Positions 60,993 through 64,000 of a stretch of 64,000 nt of DNA are shown piece by piece. The position numbers and the translations under genes are program-made. How positions within the stretch are numbered: position 1 is the stretch's first letter; the number at the start of each line of letters is the position of its first letter. Below the pieces are notes generated by a model. The model made no database searches, had not been told where the DNA came from, and saw only the letters and a list, made by a program, of their open reading frames with translations. This stretch comes from Pseudovirgaria hyperparasitica (Eukaryota; Ascomycota; Dothideomycetes; Acrospermales; Acrospermaceae): positions 1,038,186 through 1,102,185 of the forward strand of contig NW_022985551.1 of NCBI RefSeq assembly GCF_010093815.1. Direction: 5' to 3'.

Positions 60993-63354
60993 AGAGGTGA
61001 GATCTTAGAGTGGTTGAGAGGGGGGTATGTGCGTGTGTGTGAGGCATGTGGAATTGCGTGCCGAGTTGACTGGTACGTTTTTTGTCGGAGTGTGGGATGT
61101 GGTGTGGTATGGTATGGTACTGTGCTGTGTTGTCTTGGTGTCGTCGATGACGCGGGGAGGAGTATGGGGTTGGATGGTTTCCGGGCGGTTTAGTTGATGG
61201 ATAGGGATGGATATGATGTGTGTTCGTTCACTGTCTGATTATCACTCGAGTTGTATACCTCTTTGCTCTGCATACATAAATATGAGGTTTCCAATATCCA
61301 CCCAACCAATCCGTAATTTCTGTGTTGATATTACATGCAATACATTCATAGACGATATATACATACATCCTTCCATCTCTCGCCACTTCACTCCCCAATC
61401 TCACCCTACTACCAGCAAACAAATAAACCATCAACAACCCAATATCTATAACAGCTACACCTTCCACAACTTCCTTTCACAAACACACACACACACATCC
61501 CAACACCCCACCATGCCCATCCAGCACCGCCCTCACCCATCCCACCTATCAAGTATCAAGTCCCAAGCTAGCACAAATCACCGCTTGTGAGGGGAAAGTA
61601 TATCTACAAAACGACCCCTACCCATCAACCCCAACCCTGTTCCACGAGCATCGTATAGGTCATATCCAACCCATCTGCCCATCTACCCGATTCCCTACCG
61701 AATCCAATTCATCACAACTTCCAACTTCCATCCTCATAGCTCATCCCATTCCATGCCAAGGGTTATATAAGCTATATACATAACTACGCCCAACACACAC
61801 ACACACACACCGCCGAACATCCCCATCCAAAAACAGAACACTATATCTCAACGCGTAAATCCTGGCCATTATCTGTCATTCCCACACGAATATCCGTTTG
61901 TTCCGTGTGAATCGGCATGGTCTGTACGTCTGTAGGCTTCGATATGATGCGTAGTATGTGATTTGGGTTGTATTGGGGGTTTGTATGGTCGTAGACTGTC
62001 TTTTGTGGTGCGGAAACTCGTCGGTATGTCAATGGCGGTGGGGAGAGAATGCAGGGGTAGGTGGTGTTTGATGTGTCGTGGGTAATGGTGTGATGTGGTG
62101 TTAGATGTAAGCTTGGTGGGTATAGACATAGGGTTCTTTTTTCTAGGAGAAGATGGCTTTTGCTGGAGGGTCTGGGGGTGTGGAGTGGTGTTGTGATGAT
62201 GCGTGGTGTGGTGGTCTGGGTTGTTATTGTGACTTTGTTGCTTTTTGATAAGGGGGTTCTGAGGGGGACGTTCAGGGGAGGGGGTTGTGGGGGTGTATGT
62301 ACGTATATGTAATACAGATAGATATAGAGGTGTTCACATGTTCACACATATGCCCACCCTCACCACCTCTCCTCCTGCAGACCTTATTCCACTGGCACAC
62401 GTATATGTGGACAGCCACACCTGATCAACCATGTACACGACAGCGCGCAAAACACCCTCAGTCATCATGCACAATCCACCATAAGACCAAATTCCATGAA
62501 GCTAACCGCAGACCACCGATCCATCGCATCAACGCATCTCCAACAACTCGATCCAATTATCCTCCACTCAAAGCGTGCCAGCAGTATGCCTCTCTCAACG
62601 CATTAGCCGTGTCTGGATCCAGGCGATTGCTCTGAACTATCTCATTATTCTGATATATCAAGCTACATCACAGAGACTAATTACAGTCATAAAACATGCA
62701 TGTTAGCCCGAAAGAACCACAGTCCAACATACAAGCCACATACAAGTCGAAACAACCCAGCACATCTCCACTGCTAGAGATCTCAGCCCAACAATACACA
62801 GCACCGTCTTCTATGCCCTGCGAGAAATATAGCCAACTATATCCCGCCAGAATATATCATAATAATGGCTGGTGAGAACGTGTTAATGTCTACATCTATT
62901 TCCACCCCCTACCTTAGACAGTCCCAAAGCATCATCCGGTCCGACCATTGACGATGGATAGACATTCTTTGGAAAGACTCTGTACATCCCAAGTACATAC
63001 ATACCTAGCAGCGAATCACGCCGCCGACGAACATAGCCATCAATCCACATCGATACTCCACGTAAGGGCTTGACGATATAGGCATTATGATATGTTCACC
63101 AACATATAGCTCCCGTAGAACCACCCCCTCCCTCCTCCAGCATCATATCGCCAGTCGCAAAGAGCAGTCCCGAGATACAGAGGCCTCTCCAATCGTTCCA
63201 GCCCGCACCGCTAGACTTCCATGGTGTCAGTTAGGTATTAGAGTACGTGCTACTGCCAGACGTTATCATCAAAAAGAAACGCCGCAGACGACCTTATCTA
63301 CCTACAAGGGCGGTGTCCTTTAGCTCTACTATTATACCAAAGTACCTCTTCAAC
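60993..63354. other. skewed low-complexity intergenic region
   Basis: No gene is recognised here. The plus strand is G/T-rich at about 60.95-61.21 kb, C/A-rich at 61.34-61.84 kb, G/T-rich at 61.90-62.33 kb and C/A-rich again to about 63.0 kb. Short CA runs occur near 61481-61500 and 61793-61811. Long frames here follow from the low-complexity composition. Confidence 0.45.
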
Positions 63355-64000
63355 TTGATCTTAACTACTATATATATAATAATAATAATAATAATATTAT
63401 ATAACTAGGTAGAGTAGTACTCTATAGGCCTATGCCTCCTCTAGTCTAAGCTACTATATAAGAAGAAACCCTATAGGGAAAAACTTCCTTATATCTATAA
63501 CTATATCTCGTTAAACCTCTATTTTATCTTAAGTATATAGCTATAGGGTACGCCTATTAGCCTATAGCCTATATTACCGTTATTTCGCCCTTAGGTAGCA
63601 CGTATAGGTGCGGAGGTTATTAGTTAAGGGCTGCCCTTAACTAATAATCGGGGTTCTCCCGGGGTTCTACCGGTATATATCGGGTTACTACCGGCGTATG
63701 CCGGGTCTCTTCTAGCATATATTTCCGGGTCTACTAGTACTAGAGGAGTAGTAGATATATAAGTATCTATCGGGAGACATCTTTAGAGTACTTATTAAGC
63801 TATTATACGATATCTAAAGTCTTCGTAACGTAGATAAGCTATTACTATTATATATAGAGGTTAGGGTACATAGCTAGATAGTAGCGTATTATACCTCTCC
63901 GGCCGTATACCTTATACTATAGGGAGGTATCGGGAACGCCTCTCTTATAGATATAGTATAGGAGTCCTATAGCGCCCGTTCGGGCTTAGATAAGTATAGA
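63355..64000. mobile_element. RIP-mutated repeat DNA, runs off the window
   Basis: From about 63355 the sequence becomes very rich in TA dinucleotides and stop codons in all frames. Over 63421-64000 I count only about four CpA and four TpG dinucleotides while CpG is still common (about two dozen). Loss of CpA/TpG with gain of TpA but retention of CpG is the signature of repeat-induced point mutation in Pezizomycotina. The element is therefore a repeated sequence, probably a transposon, but its type cannot be told because no protein fragment is readable. Confidence 0.7.
63617..63647. repeat. perfect inverted repeat, 14-bp arms, 3-bp loop
   Basis: TTATTAGTTAAGGG and CCCTTAACTAATAA flank a CTG loop. 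It lies inside the RIP-mutated segment, where both arms have remained exactly complementary. Confidence 0.85.

Noticed and set aside
61841-62129. Minus-strand frame ending NGQDLRVEI, open for more than 90 codons
   Set aside because: The region is C/A-rich on that strand so stops are rare, and upstream residues are low-complexity His/Thr/Pro; the case is weaker than for the 60.83-kb exon.

Overview
The window looks like nuclear DNA from a filamentous ascomycete (Pezizomycotina), most likely a Dothideomycete, although no genus can be named. The evidence is intron-containing genes with mostly 41-66 bp GT-AG introns, a mitochondrial-targeted Ilv2 with a Gcn4/CpcA-type site upstream, fungal families (TRAPPC12, Ufd1 with zinc fingers, Cdc15/Imp2-type F-BAR, CorA-like, fungal-specific transcription factor), and a right edge with the CpA-to-TpA signature of repeat-induced point mutation (RIP).

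The left and middle parts (0.3-40.6 kb) are gene-dense. In order they hold TRAPPC12 (-), ILV2 acetolactate synthase (+), an L-rhamnose mutarotase (+), a CSC1/OSCA-type channel (+), a Ufd1-domain zinc-finger protein (+), a protein kinase (-), a decayed CorA-like gene (+), phosphoglucomutase (+), a secreted protein with four near-identical 93-bp repeats (+), NOT1 (-), an F-BAR/SH3 cytokinesis protein (+), a conserved fungal coiled-coil protein (+) and a zinc-cluster-type transcription factor (+). Exon-intron structures were worked out by joining reading frames at GT-AG sites, and all joins stay in frame. These are mostly unlinked housekeeping functions: vesicle tethering, branched-chain amino acid synthesis, sugar metabolism, mRNA deadenylation, septation and ERAD-like protein quality control. 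No biosynthetic cluster or operon-like grouping is visible.

The right part (40.6-64 kb) is different. One Ran1/Sks1-like kinase gene (51.66-53.03 kb, -) sits between an 11-kb and a 7.8-kb stretch with no recognisable coding sequence. Both stretches are rich in microsatellites and have strong strand-composition skews. A likely unlisted minus-strand terminal exon lies at 60.83-60.99 kb. From about 63.36 kb to the end the DNA is RIP-mutated, so a repeat or transposon begins there.

I found no convincing tRNA, rRNA, CRISPR or intact mobile element. I did not find a clear new molecular system. The most interesting leads are the perfectly repeating secreted protein, the hidden exon inside the skew-switching desert, the valine at the sulfonylurea-resistance position of Ilv2, and the decayed CorA-like gene.
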